Of a DNA stretch of 64,000 nt, positions 52,413 through 60,813 are shown piece by piece. Position 1 is the first letter of the stretch. The number at the start of each line of letters is the position of its first letter. The translations under genes and the position numbers were made by a program. This stretch comes from Oscillospiraceae bacterium CM (GTDB taxonomy: Bacteria > Bacillota > Clostridia > Oscillospirales > Oscillospiraceae): the NCBI GenBank assembly GCA_022870705.1, contig CP072107.1, forward strand, positions 1,734,501 through 1,798,500. The letters run 5' to 3'. Under the pieces are notes generated by a model. It did not search any database and was not told the origin of the DNA. It saw nothing but the letters and a program-made list of their open reading frames with translations.

Positions 52413-52805
52413 ATGAATAACACAGTATTGTTTGAAGCTTTTGAAAACGGCGTTCTCCGCGTTCCTAACATGACAAAGCCGTTTGCCGACATACCGTGGA
52501 CAGATCATCCTGCCTATGGCGGCGTTCAGCTGAAGCATCTCATTACATCGAAGGACACGGACGGCAAGTTCAGCTACCATCTCATCCGGATTGCACCGAA
52601 CATGAGCATCAACGGCCACATGCATCAGACACAGCTCGAGACGCACGAGGTCATCTCAGGCACGGGGGTCTGCGTCAACAACGGGCAGGAGCTCGCCTAC
52701 GAGACAGGCGTGATGACGATTTTCCAGCCGCAGACACTGCACTCGGTCACCGCAGGCGATGACGGTTTGCAGATTTTCGCCAAATTCATGCCCCCACTCG
52801 TTTAA
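52413..52805 (+). CDS. Small cupin-domain protein
   Basis: A 130-residue single-domain cupin. The metal-site residues appear in INGHMHQTQLETHEVISGTG and a later QTLHSVTAGDDGLQIFAKF. Small cupins of this type often sense or process small ligands; no specific function can be given. The ATG follows AAAGGGG with good spacing. Confidence 0.85.
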   Translation: MNNTVLFEAFENGVLRVPNMTKPFADIPWTDHPAYGGVQLKHLITSKDTDGKFSYHLIRIAPNMSINGHMHQTQLETHEVISGTGVCVNNGQELAYETGVMTIFQPQTLHSVTAGDDGLQIFAKFMPPLV

Positions 52806-52827
52806 ACTCACAACAAAAAATCACAAC

Positions 52828-52859
52828 GCAGGAAAGCACCCGGAAGGGTGCTTTCCTGC
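52828..52859. terminator. Strong 14-bp hairpin after the cupin gene
   Basis: GCAGGAAAGCACCC (52828-52841) pairs perfectly with GGGTGCTTTCCTGC (52846-52859), loop GGAA. On the plus strand no T-run follows, but on the minus strand it would be followed by a T-rich stretch, so its natural direction may be leftward. The 290-bp region to cspA holds this, the next hairpin and nothing coding that I can support. Confidence 0.65.
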
Positions 52860-52949
52860 ACATTCATGAAGCCGGTATGGCTTGGGTTTACTGCGTTATA
52901 CTTTTAATCCGGTTTCGCTTCTTTGCCCTTTGTTATTGTGCGTAAAAAT

Positions 52950-52986
52950 AAAGAGCGAACCGATTGTGTCAATCAGCTCGCTCTTT
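52950..52986. terminator. Two-part hairpin upstream of the cold-shock gene stop
   Basis: AAAGAGCGA (52950-52958) with TCGCTCTTT (52978-52986), and inside it GATTG (52962-52966) with CAATC (52970-52974), loop TGT. It probably ends cspA transcription (minus strand), since an A/T-rich flank lies on both sides. Confidence 0.65.
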
Positions 52987-53098
52987 AAAATTGCGAAATG
53001 TATTATTCTTATGGCAAAAGGTACCTAGGAGGTAAAATCGTTCAATTCCAAAGCCTCAAAATATAATTTGTCCAACTAATAATACGTGCGGGATGAGG

Positions 53099-53311
53099 CT
53101 ACGCCATGCGGACGTTGACAGCTCTCATTTTGCGTCTGTCTTTCGGGTCATTCTCCGTATCAAACGTGACCTTCTGTCCCTCTTCAAGCGTTTTGTAGCC
53201 TGTGCTGGCAATTGCTGAGAAATGCACGAACACATCGTCTCCGCCATTGTCATTTGCTATGAATCCAAAGCCTTTTTCAGAATTAAACCATTTTACTGTA
53301 CCACTATTCAT
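53099..53311 (-). CDS. csp: Cold-shock protein
   Basis: A 70-residue cold-shock domain protein: [20 protein letters not shown] with the RNP1 (KGFGFI) and RNP2 (DVFVHF) motifs, which bind single-stranded nucleic acid. ATG at 53311 with GGAGGT upstream; eight additional upstream residues in the open frame lack an SD. Confidence 0.95.
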   Translation of the reverse strand: MNSGTVKWFNSEKGFGFIANDNGGDDVFVHFSAIASTGYKTLEEGQKVTFDTENDPKDRRKMRAVNVRMA

Positions 53312-53431
53312 TCGGTACCTCCAAAAATTATTCATACCAATAAAACAAAGAACTCACATCAGTTCGTTCATCAACAAAAACTGTGATTTACGAACATGTG
53401 AGATCATAGCTGTCATATTGAATACAGGGGT

Positions 53432-53460
53432 ATTATAGCACGATAGTGCAGATCTGTCAA
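53432..53460 (-). promoter_or_regulatory. Consensus SigA promoter with long leader for the cold-shock gene
   Basis: On the minus strand TTGACA (53460-53455) and TATAAT (53437-53432) are 17 nt apart, a perfect match. Transcription from near 53425 gives about 114 nt of 5' UTR, the kind of long leader that controls cold-shock mRNA translation and stability. Confidence 0.9.
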
Positions 53461-53641
53461 TACCCGTATTTTCCCATTTTTCTTGTGATATGATTTGCTT
53501 TGCAAGAGCGCGCATGGAATCGTCTCGCGCTCTTGCCGCTGCGACGAGTTCCTACTCCCACTCGCTAAATGAAAACTGCTTGTAACAAGAACGAGGAAAT
53601 TTTGTATAATGTAAAGATGCAACCTGAAAGGTGGGTCACTT

Positions 53642-54409
53642 TTGTCCGTTTCCTATGGTTGTTCAGATTCTCAGTCTGCATCAGCCATATTGAATAAAAA
53701 TCTTTCACAATCCGATCCAATACAATGTCCAGCAATAGTCCATGAAAATGTGTGTATACAGGCGTCAGTCTCAATTATTCCGGTTGTCGCAACTGGGAAT
53801 GTTGAGTCATTTTGCGTCGGCTCACCGTCTATTGGCGGGTGCATGGGAACGCCGTCACCGACGGATTCATGCAAATTTGCAGTAAGCCAGAATATCTGTG
53901 TTCAGATTCCTTTAACGTTTAAAGCGGATGTCTCTGCCATATCGGCAGGCATTGCCTGCGGAACACCGGCATCAGGTAATTGCTCGACTGTCACTGGCTG
54001 CACGTATTCATTTGGGTATTTCAGCACGCATCCTGCGTTAACAAACTCATTAATCACCGCCGCAGGCGGGTCAATCATACTTGGTATCGATAACCTAGGT
54101 GCAAGCTTTACAGTCACAACGGCAAACTCTGCTGCGGTATTGTCGCTGAATACCCCGTCGCCGCCTGCCCCGTCCCTGCCGCCCTTCGCCAGGCAATATC
54201 AAAATCTCTATGCTCAGCTCCTTGCGTCTAATTTAAATGTCATAAACGGAGCAACCTGCGACAATGTTAGCATAGCAATCTCCAATGCCAATACTTTCAT
54301 CGCAACGTCTCCATCGGGCGTCGGGAAGGCCGGTGCGCCGCTTGTAGCAGCACCGCTGGCTGCATTTAACTTAGGAAATTTATCCGGATGCCCTGAGCAT
54401 TGCCCATAA
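53642..54409 (+). CDS. Cysteine-rich tandem paralogue A (unknown function)
   Basis: A 255-residue protein I cannot name. Residues about 26-118 form a domain with regularly spaced cysteines (CPAIVHENVCIQ, ESFCVGSPSIGGC, DSCKFAVSQNICVQIPLTF, GIACGTPASGNC) that is shared with the next gene. Residues about 124-250 form a second part beginning GCTYSFGYFSTHPAL; a 'GYW/F-xx-HP' start and a following YAQLLASNLNVINGATCDN segment recall surface-protein domains of unknown role in several Firmicutes. No signal peptide is seen. The TTG start follows AAAGGTG, and TATAAT lies at 53605-53610. Spore coat or surface location is a guess. Confidence 0.7.
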   Translation: MSVSYGCSDSQSASAILNKNLSQSDPIQCPAIVHENVCIQASVSIIPVVATGNVESFCVGSPSIGGCMGTPSPTDSCKFAVSQNICVQIPLTFKADVSAISAGIACGTPASGNCSTVTGCTYSFGYFSTHPALTNSLITAAGGSIILGIDNLGASFTVTTANSAAVLSLNTPSPPAPSLPPFARQYQNLYAQLLASNLNVINGATCDNVSIAISNANTFIATSPSGVGKAGAPLVAAPLAAFNLGNLSGCPEHCP

Positions 54410-54471
54410 CAAAAGCCATCCAAATAAATTAAAATTATTCAGTAATTAAATACCAGAAAGGTGTGTTATAT

Positions 54472-54816
54472 TTGTCAAATCCTTGTGGATGTAGTGAAAC
54501 AGCTTCCGATATCGCTACTGCCGCTGCAGCGCCGAACGAACTGATAGAATGTCCGGCACTGGTCCATGAAACCGTTTGCATTCAGGCTGAAGTTGTCATT
54601 ACGCCGAATGTCACTGTGGGAGACATTGAATCCTTTTGTGTTGGTGGCCCGGTTATAGGCGCATGCCCCGGGACGCCTTCACCTACTGACTCCTGTACGT
54701 TTATTGTCAGCCAGAGTATCTGCGTTCAGGTACCGCTCGCTTTCTCTGCGGAGGCAACAGCCATTCCGACAGGTATTGTTTGTGGAACTCCCGCTACCGG
54801 GCCATGCGCAATTTGA
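54472..54816 (+). CDS. Cysteine-rich tandem paralogue B (unknown function)
   Basis: A 114-residue protein consisting almost only of the cysteine-rich domain of its upstream neighbour (CPALVHETVCIQAEVVITPN, ESFCVGGPVIGACPGTPSPT, DSCTFIVSQSICVQVPLAF, GIVCGTPATGPC). The two are clearly paralogues, roughly two-thirds identical by eye over this part, with the same TTG start and upstream AAAGGTG pattern. It stops where the second domain of A begins, so either B lost that domain or A gained it. Function unknown. Confidence 0.7.
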   Translation: MSNPCGCSETASDIATAAAAPNELIECPALVHETVCIQAEVVITPNVTVGDIESFCVGGPVIGACPGTPSPTDSCTFIVSQSICVQVPLAFSAEATAIPTGIVCGTPATGPCAI

Positions 54817-54835
54817 CATTCTAATCGACAATTTT

Positions 54836-54865
54836 AACGGCTCTCCACAGAAATGGAGAGCCGTT
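54836..54865. terminator. Terminator after the cysteine-rich pair
   Basis: AACGGCTCTCC (54836-54846) pairs perfectly with GGAGAGCCGTT (54855-54865), loop of 8, T-rich flank. It serves the pair (+) and guaA (-). Confidence 0.85.
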
Positions 54866-54958
54866 TTCAGTTCTTATTTTAGAGCCAAAATTGAATTATA
54901 AGCAAAAACGCCGCCTATAATAACCGAGTATTTGCAATGGTTCCCGTGGTTCAATTAT

Positions 54959-56482
54959 TCACTCCCATTCTATCGTCGCGGGGGGTTTTCCGGTGATGTC
55001 GTAGACGACGCGGGAGACGCCGCGGACTTCGTTGACGATGCGGGTTGCCGTACGGGTGAGAAGGTTATAGGAGATCGGGACAACCTGGCATGTCATAAAA
55101 TCGGTCGTCTTGACGGCGCGGAGCGCGACCGTCCACCCGTGGGTGCGGAAATCGCCCATGACGCCGACGGAGCGCGTGTCCGTTAAGACGGCAAAATACT
55201 GATCCGACTTGACGCGGGAACGCTTCATTTCCTGACGGAAAATGGCGTCGGCCTCTCGCAGCATGTCGAGCTTTTCCTTCGTGATATCCCCGATGACACG
55301 GACGGCAAGGCCCGGCCCGGGGAACGGCTGGCGCTCGACAAGCGCCTTCGGCAGGCCGAGCTGGCGGCCTAAGGCGCGCACCTCGTCTTTAAACAGGCCG
55401 CGCAGCGGCTCGACAAGCTCTGTAAACGACATATCCTTCGGCAAGCCGCCCACGTTGTGATGGCTTTTGATGACGGCGGCGTTGACGCCCGATTCGATCA
55501 CGTCCGGGTAAATCGTCCCCTGCGCGAGAAAGCGGATCTTACCGAGTTTTTTCGCCTCATCCTCAAAAACGCGGACAAATTCGGTGCCGATGATCTTGCG
55601 CTTTTGCTCCGGGTCGTCGACGCCTTTTAAGAGCTTTAAAAACCGCTCTTCAGCGTTGACGCGGATAAAATGGAGGTCGCGGCCGCGAAAGGCCGCCTCA
55701 ACCTCATCGCCCTCGTCTTTACGCAAGAGGCCGTGGTCGACAAAGATGCAGTGGAGCCGCCCCGGGATGGCCTTAGCCAAGAGCGCGGCGCACACGGAGG
55801 AGTCCACACCGCCGGAGAGGCCGAGGATGACATGCTCCTCGCCGACCTGTTCGCGGATTTCGCCGATCATGCGCGTCTCGTAATCATGAATATTGTAGTC
55901 TCCGGCGGCATTACAGACCTCAAAAAGAAAATTGCGGATCATCTGCGTGCCGTTCGGTGTGTTTTCAACCTCGGGATGAAACTGCGTGCCGTAAAGGTGC
56001 CGTTTGTCGTCGGCAACGGCGGCATTCCGGCAGGCCGCGGTGGCGGCTATGGCCGTGAATCCCGGCGGCAGCATATCCACCTGGTCGGTATGGCTCATGA
56101 GCCCGATTTGATTTTTATCAAGGCCTCGAAAAAGCGGCGATACGGGATCCACCGTCATCTTCGTGCGCCCGTATTCACTGACGGTGCACGGCTTAACCGC
56201 GCCCCCTGTCGAATGCACAAGCAGCTGAAGGCCATAGCAGATGCCGAGAACCGGGATGGCAAGGTCAAACAGTGCGGGGTCGCACCGGGGTGCATTATCA
56301 CAATAGACGCTGTCCGGGCCGCCGGTGAGGATAATACCGATTGGATTGAGCGCCTTAATATCGCCAAGCGGCATGTTGCCGGGCTTGATGACGGAACAGA
56401 CGCTGCACTCGCGGACGCGCCGTGCGATAAGCTCCTTATACTGCCCGCCGAAATCCAATACAATGACAAGCTGATTGTCCAT
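54959..56482 (-). CDS. guaA: GMP synthase (glutamine-hydrolysing)
   Basis: GuaA makes GMP from XMP, glutamine and ATP. The 507-residue protein has a class I glutamine amidotransferase domain (VLGICYGLQLLVHSTGGAVK with the nucleophile Cys, GTQFHPEVENTPNG), the ATP-PPase loop (ILGLSGGVDSSVCAALLAK) and a C-terminal dimerisation domain. I chose the ATG at 56482 (GGGAGGA upstream). No guanine riboswitch is evident before it. Confidence 0.97.
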   Translation of the reverse strand: MDNQLVIVLDFGGQYKELIARRVRECSVCSVIKPGNMPLGDIKALNPIGIILTGGPDSVYCDNAPRCDPALFDLAIPVLGICYGLQLLVHSTGGAVKPCTVSEYGRTKMTVDPVSPLFRGLDKNQIGLMSHTDQVDMLPPGFTAIAATAACRNAAVADDKRHLYGTQFHPEVENTPNGTQMIRNFLFEVCNAAGDYNIHDYETRMIGEIREQVGEEHVILGLSGGVDSSVCAALLAKAIPGRLHCIFVDHGLLRKDEGDEVEAAFRGRDLHFIRVNAEERFLKLLKGVDDPEQKRKIIGTEFVRVFEDEAKKLGKIRFLAQGTIYPDVIESGVNAAVIKSHHNVGGLPKDMSFTELVEPLRGLFKDEVRALGRQLGLPKALVERQPFPGPGLAVRVIGDITKEKLDMLREADAIFRQEMKRSRVKSDQYFAVLTDTRSVGVMGDFRTHGWTVALRAVKTTDFMTCQVVPISYNLLTRTATRIVNEVRGVSRVVYDITGKPPATIEWE

Positions 56483-56666
56483 AATATCCTCCCGATCTTG
56501 ACCCATTGCCGGAATAGTTTATTTATGTTAACACGAAGGCAAAGCCGTGTCAAGCAAGCGGAACCTTTCGGCGCATTTTATGCTTGTTTTCGGAAAATGG
56601 CTCAACAAACATTATAAAATACCGAAATATATACTAAAAGTAAGGGCCAAAAAGGGGGTGAACCTG

Positions 56667-58346
56667 ATGGACGGGATTCCTTCCGGGCTGACGTCGGTTA
56701 CGCCGATTCTGCCGGACAGCAGCACCATTGCGGAAAAAGGCATTATTAAGGGTCCACCCGTCGAGATCATGCCCCTGCCCGACAACAATTTTCAGTCCGA
56801 CACCGCGACGTCGGAGTTTCTGAACAATCCATATACGCTCAGTCTTCAAATCAAAGGCTATGACCAGAAAGCGGCCGACAGGCAAGCACCGCCACGGCGG
56901 CAGAACGCACCAAACAGCGGGCAAAACAGCGCGCCACTGCCTGGCGACGCATATTCGCTCAGCTTGGGCGGCGACGAGGCACCCCTACCCGCTGAAACGC
57001 TGCGGGAACTGGCGCGGATCAGAAATTATGAGCAGTTGGGAAAAACAGGCGGACGGCAGATCTCAAAGCCCGTCAACCAGGCAGGCACTGCTGAATCAGC
57101 TGTCATCCCCGACACGGCCGATGAAGCACAGACCTTTTTGCAGGAAAAGGTTCAAGCGCTGCTCTCGCGGTTCGGCGTCCTTCGTGAAGAATCGTTTATG
57201 CAGGAGGCTCCTTTGGGCGCTTTTTCCAGCACGTCTGTCCCTCAGCCGCCACCGAACAGCGCCGATTCCGCACAGGGCCCCGGCGTGCGCCAGCCTGCTG
57301 TGATACAGGAGGATGAGACTGCGGGGCAAAGCCGTGCTTTGTTGGTCAGCCTCTCCAAATCCGACTACGAGCTTATTCTGACTTTGGAGCCGGAACTGCG
57401 CGAAGCGCTGATGACAATGCTTCGGGAAGATACCGTTCCCATCATGAAAGCGCCAGATAACGGCGGTGCTGCAGCTCTCGGCAAAACGGTGACGCCGATG
57501 ACCGTCCGTCCTGACGCGACGGGCGATGAGACGCCGATGACTGTTCGTCCTGACGCGACGGGCGGTGAGACGATGTTACAGCCTGAAAACGACTTCAGGC
57601 CATATATTGAACCAAGATTCAATGAACGCATTTTAACAGGCAAGCCACCTGCCGACCTTGTTCGCCCGGCAGTTAATGGGCCGGAAAGCGGCTTTTCTGA
57701 TGATGTGACACGTCTGGCCTCAACGCTGCTGACTGCGGCACATGCGACGGGTGATGTGCCTGCCGCCGCTTCCGGGGCGCTGTCAAACCTCAGAAAAATT
57801 ACGGAGCTGCCATATGCGCTTTACATTTTTGGGCCGGCGCCCGATGAAAAGCGTTTTGACGACGATGCGGCGGATCCGCCCAAACCGGCACCGTCAAAAC
57901 GCGCCGCCGCTGGGCCTTCTGATTTTCTCACGCTAGCCGAAGCTGTTAAAATGGCAGCCGTTTTGCACAACATCTATCACAGCGGCAGCGGGGCCTTCCC
58001 GCAGACGTCGCCGTGGTACACCCCGTATTTCCAATATGCCGTCAAACACGGTATCGTTTCACGCGGTGCCTTTGACGATGTTTTGGCATACGCAACGCGC
58101 GCGGACGCGGCGTTTATTTTCTCCCGCTGCGTACCGCAGGCCGAATTCCCTGTCATCAATCATATCGCAAATATCCCGGATGTTGAAGAAACTACACCCT
58201 CCGGTGAAAGCATCTACCGGCTGGCGCGGGCCGGCGTTCTGCTACTTCCCCCCGGCCGCTATGATCCGATGGGACTCATCACAAAAGCGGAGGCCGCAGC
58301 GCTCATCGGCCGGATTGCAACCCCGGAGGACAGAAAAAGGCTTTAA
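56667..58346 (+). CDS. SLH-domain protein without visible signal peptide
   Basis: A 559-residue protein that starts MDGIPSGLTSVTPILPDSST (SD GGGGGTG). The N-terminal two-thirds is proline/alanine/threonine-rich and probably disordered, with a 39-bp tandem repeat encoding TPMTVRPDATG units. The C-terminal ~150 residues contain S-layer homology-like segments (FLTLAEAVKMAAVLHNIYHS, WYTPYFQYAVKHGIVSRGAF, YDPMGLITKAEAAALIGRIA). SLH domains anchor proteins to the wall, yet no signal peptide or membrane segment is seen from either possible start (ATG or a GTG three codons upstream). It may be exported another way, or placed on the spore from the mother cell. Confidence 0.75.
   Translation: MDGIPSGLTSVTPILPDSSTIAEKGIIKGPPVEIMPLPDNNFQSDTATSEFLNNPYTLSLQIKGYDQKAADRQAPPRRQNAPNSGQNSAPLPGDAYSLSLGGDEAPLPAETLRELARIRNYEQLGKTGGRQISKPVNQAGTAESAVIPDTADEAQTFLQEKVQALLSRFGVLREESFMQEAPLGAFSSTSVPQPPPNSADSAQGPGVRQPAVIQEDETAGQSRALLVSLSKSDYELILTLEPELREALMTMLREDTVPIMKAPDNGGAAALGKTVTPMTVRPDATGDETPMTVRPDATGGETMLQPENDFRPYIEPRFNERILTGKPPADLVRPAVNGPESGFSDDVTRLASTLLTAAHATGDVPAAASGALSNLRKITELPYALYIFGPAPDEKRFDDDAADPPKPAPSKRAAAGPSDFLTLAEAVKMAAVLHNIYHSGSGAFPQTSPWYTPYFQYAVKHGIVSRGAFDDVLAYATRADAAFIFSRCVPQAEFPVINHIANIPDVEETTPSGESIYRLARAGVLLLPPGRYDPMGLITKAEAAALIGRIATPEDRKRL
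57492..57569 (+). repeat. 39-bp tandem repeat, two copies, in frame
   Basis: Two adjoining 39-bp units beginning ACGCCGATGAC (57492-57530 and 57531-57569) differ at three positions. They encode T-P-M-T-V-R-P-D-A-T-G-D/G-E and add 13 residues each to the SLH protein's linker. Such units can slip and vary between strains. Confidence 0.85.
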
Positions 58347-58363
58347 TCAACGTAAAATAATAA

Positions 58364-58440
58364 AAAAAGATTCTTCGGGGCTTCAAGCCCCTCGGCATGA
58401 CACCACTGTCATGCCGAGCCATACGGCGAAGAATCTTTTT
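58364..58440. repeat. 77-bp nested palindrome (dispersed repeat, terminator-like)
   Basis: Outer arms AAAAAGATTCTTCG (58364-58377) and CGAAGAATCTTTTT (58427-58440); inside are GGGGCTT/AAGCCCC (58377-58391) and CTCGGCATGACA/TGTCATGCCGAG (58391-58402, 58407-58418). The outer arms equal those of the terminator at 314-344. It lies between convergent genes (SLH and argS) and would end both. Elements of this form are scattered in many gut Clostridia. Confidence 0.85.
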
Positions 58441-58451
58441 ACTTGTGAACA

Positions 58452-60149
58452 CTACATCTTTTCCGGTGCCGTGACACCGAGGATTGACAGGCTGTTGCGA
58501 ATAACGGTTTGCGCCAATTCGGCCAGCTTGAGCCGCGCTGCGAGCATGTCTGGTGCTTCACCCTTGATACGGCAGGCATTGTAAAACCGGTGGAACCGGG
58601 CGGCCAGCTCGATGACATAGCGGTTGATGCGGGAGGGGTCGTAATCTCTGGCGGCGAGCTTCACTTCCTCCGGCAGCAGCGAAAGCTGCTTGACAAGCTC
58701 GCGCTCCGTCTCGTGGGATAATAAAGCGCCATCGATCTGTGCCATGGGCAAAACATCGTGCCCTTCCCCTTTCAGCGCAGCTAAAAGGCTGGCGATGCGG
58801 GCATGCGCGTACTGGACATAGTAGACGGGGTTCTCGCTGTCCTGCCGGACGGCGAGACCAAGGTCGAATTCCAGATGCGTATCCGGCTTGGCATTGAAGA
58901 AAAAGCGGCAAGCGTCAACAGAAATTTCGTCGAGGAGGTCATTTAATGTCAGCGCCTTCCCCGTTCGCTTCGAAACCTTGACGGTCTCCCCGTCCCGGAC
59001 GAGGCGCACCATTTGCATAATAACGAAATCGAGCCTGTCCGGGTTGATACCAAGCGCCGGAGACGTCATCGTCGATTTGAAGCGGATGGCGTGGCCGTGA
59101 TGGTCGGCCCCCCAAACGTCAATGACGCGGTCAAAGGCACGCTCGACGAATTTGTTACGGTGATAAGCGATATCGACGGCATAATATGTGTAAAAGCCGT
59201 TGGCGCGGCGCAGCACCTCATCCTTATCGGCACCGAGCTCTATGTTTTTAAGCCAGAGGGCGCCGTCTTTCTCATACGTATAGCCGTTCGTTTCAAGCAA
59301 TGCGACCGTCTCGGCGACGTAGCCGCTTTCATGGAGTGTGCTTTCAAGAAACCATGTGTCAAAGCGAATTCGATAGCGCTCCAGATGCTGCTTCATCAGC
59401 GCGATGTTATGCGGCAGGGCAAAGGCGACGAAGGCGCGGCTGCGGGCGTCCTGCTCCCAGGCGGCGTATTTGTCACCGTCACGCTCAAATAAAAGCGCTG
59501 CCAGCGCTCGGATATCGTCGCCATGATAGCCATTTTCCGGGAACGCGTAATTGTCTTCGCCAAGGCACAGCTGCATATAGCGCGCCTCAATCGACCGGCC
59601 AAACAGCTCGACCTGGTTGCCCGCGTCATTGACGTAAAACTCGCGCGAGACACTGTAGCCCGCCATATCGAGGACGGCGGCAAGTGTATCCCCCAAAACG
59701 CCGCCGCGGGCGTTGCCGATTGTCATCGGCCCCGTTGGGTTGGCAGAGACAAACTCAACCATGACGCGCTGGCCCTTACCGATATCACACCGGCCAAAGT
59801 TCTGCCCCTCTGCCTCGACGGCGCATAAGACATCCCTGTACCAATTGTCGGACAGATAGAAGTTGATAAAGCCCGGCCCGGCAATCTCACACCGGGAAAA
59901 ATAGCTGTCATTTAAAACGAGACAAGCGGCAAGCGCTTCCGCGATTTTGCGCGGCGGCATTTTAAGCGCGCGCGCAGCTGCCATGGCGTGCGTCGCGGCA
60001 TAGTCGCCATGAGATGTCTCCCGCGGAATTTCAACGCCGCCCGTCAAGTCAAAGCCATCGGGTAAGAGCTTGTCCGAAACCGCTTTGTCATAAGCGGCGC
60101 GCAAAAGCGCGTCAATTTGAAATTTTGCGATGTCAATGAAATTTGCCAT
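58452..60149 (-). CDS. argS: Arginyl-tRNA synthetase
   Basis: A 565-residue class I synthetase with the Add1-type N-terminal domain, active-site region VEFVSANPTGPMTIGNARGG, and the KMSKS-equivalent KVSKRTGKALTLNDLLDEIS. The HIGH signature reads TIGN (residues 143-146), lacking both histidines. The C-terminal anticodon-binding helix bundle is complete. It follows a DUF1934 gene by 12 bp, a usual pairing in Firmicutes. Confidence 0.95.
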   Translation of the reverse strand: MANFIDIAKFQIDALLRAAYDKAVSDKLLPDGFDLTGGVEIPRETSHGDYAATHAMAAARALKMPPRKIAEALAACLVLNDSYFSRCEIAGPGFINFYLSDNWYRDVLCAVEAEGQNFGRCDIGKGQRVMVEFVSANPTGPMTIGNARGGVLGDTLAAVLDMAGYSVSREFYVNDAGNQVELFGRSIEARYMQLCLGEDNYAFPENGYHGDDIRALAALLFERDGDKYAAWEQDARSRAFVAFALPHNIALMKQHLERYRIRFDTWFLESTLHESGYVAETVALLETNGYTYEKDGALWLKNIELGADKDEVLRRANGFYTYYAVDIAYHRNKFVERAFDRVIDVWGADHHGHAIRFKSTMTSPALGINPDRLDFVIMQMVRLVRDGETVKVSKRTGKALTLNDLLDEISVDACRFFFNAKPDTHLEFDLGLAVRQDSENPVYYVQYAHARIASLLAALKGEGHDVLPMAQIDGALLSHETERELVKQLSLLPEEVKLAARDYDPSRINRYVIELAARFHRFYNACRIKGEAPDMLAARLKLAELAQTVIRNSLSILGVTAPEKM

Positions 60150-60161
60150 GTCGTACCTCAG

Positions 60162-60575
60162 CTATTTGACGTTGATTTTGAAGGAATTTCGGCTCATAAC
60201 AACGTTATCCACGTCAATTGAATAATGGATTTCAAGGTCACCGCCGTTTTCGCCGAGACTTTGTGTAATGCTTTTCGTATCGATGCCCATCATCAGAGAG
60301 CCATACGGTGTTTCATAGACGAAATGGTGCTTGCGGCCTTCGGAGAAAATCATTTCACCGTTGAGCCCCCCGGCCCGTGTCAGCACCACACGCTCCGGCT
60401 CGACGACGAACGACGTTTTTTGCCCGGCGTATCCGGTCAGTTCGCTTTCCATATAACAAAACTCAATCACGCCGTCATTGACGGCGTATTCCCCGTCGGT
60501 CTCGAGCTCAAAGCTCTCCTCGTCCGTGTATTGCGTTGATTGAAAACCCTTGATCGAGATGAGAACATTTTTCAT
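60162..60575 (-). CDS. DUF1934 (YwiB-like) beta-barrel protein
   Basis: A 137-residue calycin-like barrel of DUF1934 (MKNVLISIKGFQSTQYTDEE, VEPERVVLTRAGGLNGEMIF, FVYETPYGSLMMGIDTKSIT). Function unknown; next to argS, as in Bacillus ywiB-argS. I chose the ATG at 60575; earlier in-frame codons give an extension not seen in the family. Confidence 0.85.
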   Translation of the reverse strand: MKNVLISIKGFQSTQYTDEESFELETDGEYAVNDGVIEFCYMESELTGYAGQKTSFVVEPERVVLTRAGGLNGEMIFSEGRKHHFVYETPYGSLMMGIDTKSITQSLGENGGDLEIHYSIDVDNVVMSRNSFKINVK

Positions 60576-60766
60576 ATGTTTTATTCCATTCGCATATCCA
60601 AAGAAGCCGCCATGGTTCACGCCCATCGCCCTGCCGGCGGGCGGCCCGGTTACGACGCCGCCGGAGCGGTGAACCCTTCCCCAAAAACGTCCATACTATG
60701 ATATGCTATAATAATTAATAAAACAAGTCAAAAATAAAGATAAGTGTGGAATTTTTAAAACGATTT

Positions 60767-60775
60767 TGCTATACT
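60767..60775 (+). promoter_or_regulatory. Extended -10 promoter for the 60814 gene
   Basis: TGCTATACT (60767-60775) is an extended -10 about 40 bp before the next ATG. A second extended -10, TGCTATAAT, lies at 60704-60712. Neither has a strong -35. Confidence 0.5.
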
Positions 60776-60813
60776 ATAAAGACTGAAAAAACATGAGAGC
60801 TGGGAGGGCCAAA

